This document shows, piece after piece, positions 63,317 to 64,000 of a stretch of 64,000 nucleotides of DNA. This stretch comes from Saccharibacillus sp. O23 (GTDB lineage: Bacteria; Bacillota; Bacilli; Paenibacillales; Paenibacillaceae), in the NCBI RefSeq assembly GCF_002205895.1, contig NZ_NJDE01000022.1, forward strand, positions 36,707 through 100,706, read 5' to 3'. The notes under the pieces are model-generated. The model did no database searches, was not told the origin of the DNA, and saw only the letters and a list, made by a program, of their open reading frames with translations. A program made the position numbers and the translations under genes. Each line of letters begins with the position of its first letter. The stretch's first letter is position 1.

Positions 63317-64000
63317 TTAACGGAGCAGGGACAGAACGCCTTGCGGCGATTGGTTCGCTTGTGCCAGCATCGATTGCGAAGCTTGCAGCAAGATGTTGTT
63401 TTTCGACAGTGCGACCATTTCTTTCGCCATGTCGGTATCGCGGATACGCGACTCGGATGCCGTCAAGTTTTCCACTGTCGTTCCCAAGTTGTTCGACGTG
63501 TATTCCAGACGGTTCTGTACCGCACCGAGGTTCGAACGCTGCGTTGCCACCTTCTCGATTGCGCTGCTGATTGCCGAAAGCTTCGAAGAAGCGTTCAAGT
63601 TTTTGAAGCCGCTTGTGCTTACGCCTTTGATCGTGATTTGGAAGCTGTTATCGTCAGCTTGGATCTTCACGTCGGACGTGATGGCAATGTTGTTGAATTT
63701 CGTGTTCGTCATGATGCTGTCGATCTGCGAACCCAGCGCCTTCAACTCGGAGTCGATGTTTGCTGTGTCGCTTGTGCTGTACGTTCCGTTTTCTTTCTGT
63801 ACGTTCAGTTCTTTCATGCGGCCGAGCATCGAGCTGACTTCGTTCATCGCGCCTTCAGCCGTTTGCGCGAACGAGATGCCGTCCTGCACGTTGCGCTGCG
63901 CTTGTTCCAGACCGCGGATTTGTCCGCGCATTTTTTCGGAGATCGACAGGCCCGCCGCGTCGTCGGCCGCGCGGTTGATCCGCAGACCCGAAGACAGTTT
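63317..64000 (-). CDS. hag: Flagellin, N-terminus cut off by window end
   Basis: Partial: 227 codons to the stop at 63317, continuing beyond 64000. The visible part starts in the conserved N-terminal helix (LSSGLRINRAADDAAGLSIS) and runs to the C-terminal D0 helices (RDTDMAKEMVALSKNNILLQ, QSMLAQANQSPQGVLSLLR). The central D2/D3 region is nearly absent, giving a short flagellin of roughly 270 residues if the missing part is normal. Exposed Ser/Thr in the middle are candidate sites for Maf-dependent glycosylation. Strong terminator downstream. Confidence 0.95.
   Translation of the reverse strand, partial: KLSSGLRINRAADDAAGLSISEKMRGQIRGLEQAQRNVQDGISFAQTAEGAMNEVSSMLGRMKELNVQKENGTYSTSDTANIDSELKALGSQIDSIMTNTKFNNIAITSDVKIQADDNSFQITIKGVSTSGFKNLNASSKLSAISSAIEKVATQRSNLGAVQNRLEYTSNNLGTTVENLTASESRIRDTDMAKEMVALSKNNILLQASQSMLAQANQSPQGVLSLLR

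Overview
The window looks like chromosome from a Gram-positive, flagellated member of the Paenibacillaceae (Saccharibacillus/Paenibacillus type). This is inferred from gene content: a long-form hibernation factor, secA followed by prfB with its frameshift site, a SigD-type flagellar promoter, an LPXTG-anchored wall protein, and a monoderm type IV pilus locus. Base composition is about half G+C or a little more, with a clearly AT-richer stretch around 45.5-53 kb. No rRNA, tRNA, CRISPR array or insertion sequence was seen.

Region 1 (0-16.6 kb) is a type IV pilus island. A minus-strand operon reads pilB-pilT-pilC-major pilin-pilD-pilM/N fusion-pilO. Divergent from pilB is a 1645-residue secreted multidomain protein (DUF5057-like, choice-of-anchor-A-like, Ig-like). 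It converges on a second minus-strand operon with two minor pilins and a PilX-like protein. Together these could build a retractable pilus with a large surface-exposed accessory protein.

Region 2 (16.7-30.7 kb) holds an esterase, a membrane diguanylate cyclase, the complete arginine cluster argC-J-B-D-F-G-H, an Rpn-type PD-(D/E)XK nuclease with tandem tetrapeptide repeats, and a YitT membrane protein. Two related ~105-nt elements with covarying hairpins sit in the arg intergenic gaps.

Region 3 (30.7-40 kb) is housekeeping and surface: prfB (programmed +1 frameshift), secA without its C-terminal zinc motif, hpf, a large LPXTG adhesin and a cold-shock protein.

Region 4 (40.2-64 kb) is a surface-glycan and flagellar island, all on the minus strand. 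From high to low coordinates it has flagellin (partial), flaG, fliD, fliS, fliT, then a likely 12-gene operon. That operon starts with a Maf flagellin glycosyltransferase and continues with a nonulosonic (legionaminic-type) acid pathway: dehydratase, CMP-transferase, synthase, hydrolysing 2-epimerase, acetyltransferase, aminotransferase. It ends in an unusual tail of GNAT protein, Gfo/Idh oxidoreductase, acyl-AMP ligase, acyl carrier protein and polysaccharide deacetylase. After a terminator comes a 2-aminoethylphosphonate cassette: a cytoplasmic TPR/alkaline-phosphatase-fold protein, PEP mutase-NTP transferase, phosphonopyruvate decarboxylase, a methyltransferase, and a CMP-AEP cytidylyltransferase-AEP transaminase fusion. 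My main hypothesis is that this island makes an N-acylated nonulosonic acid glycan on flagellin and a phosphonate-decorated surface polymer, possibly the same molecule.
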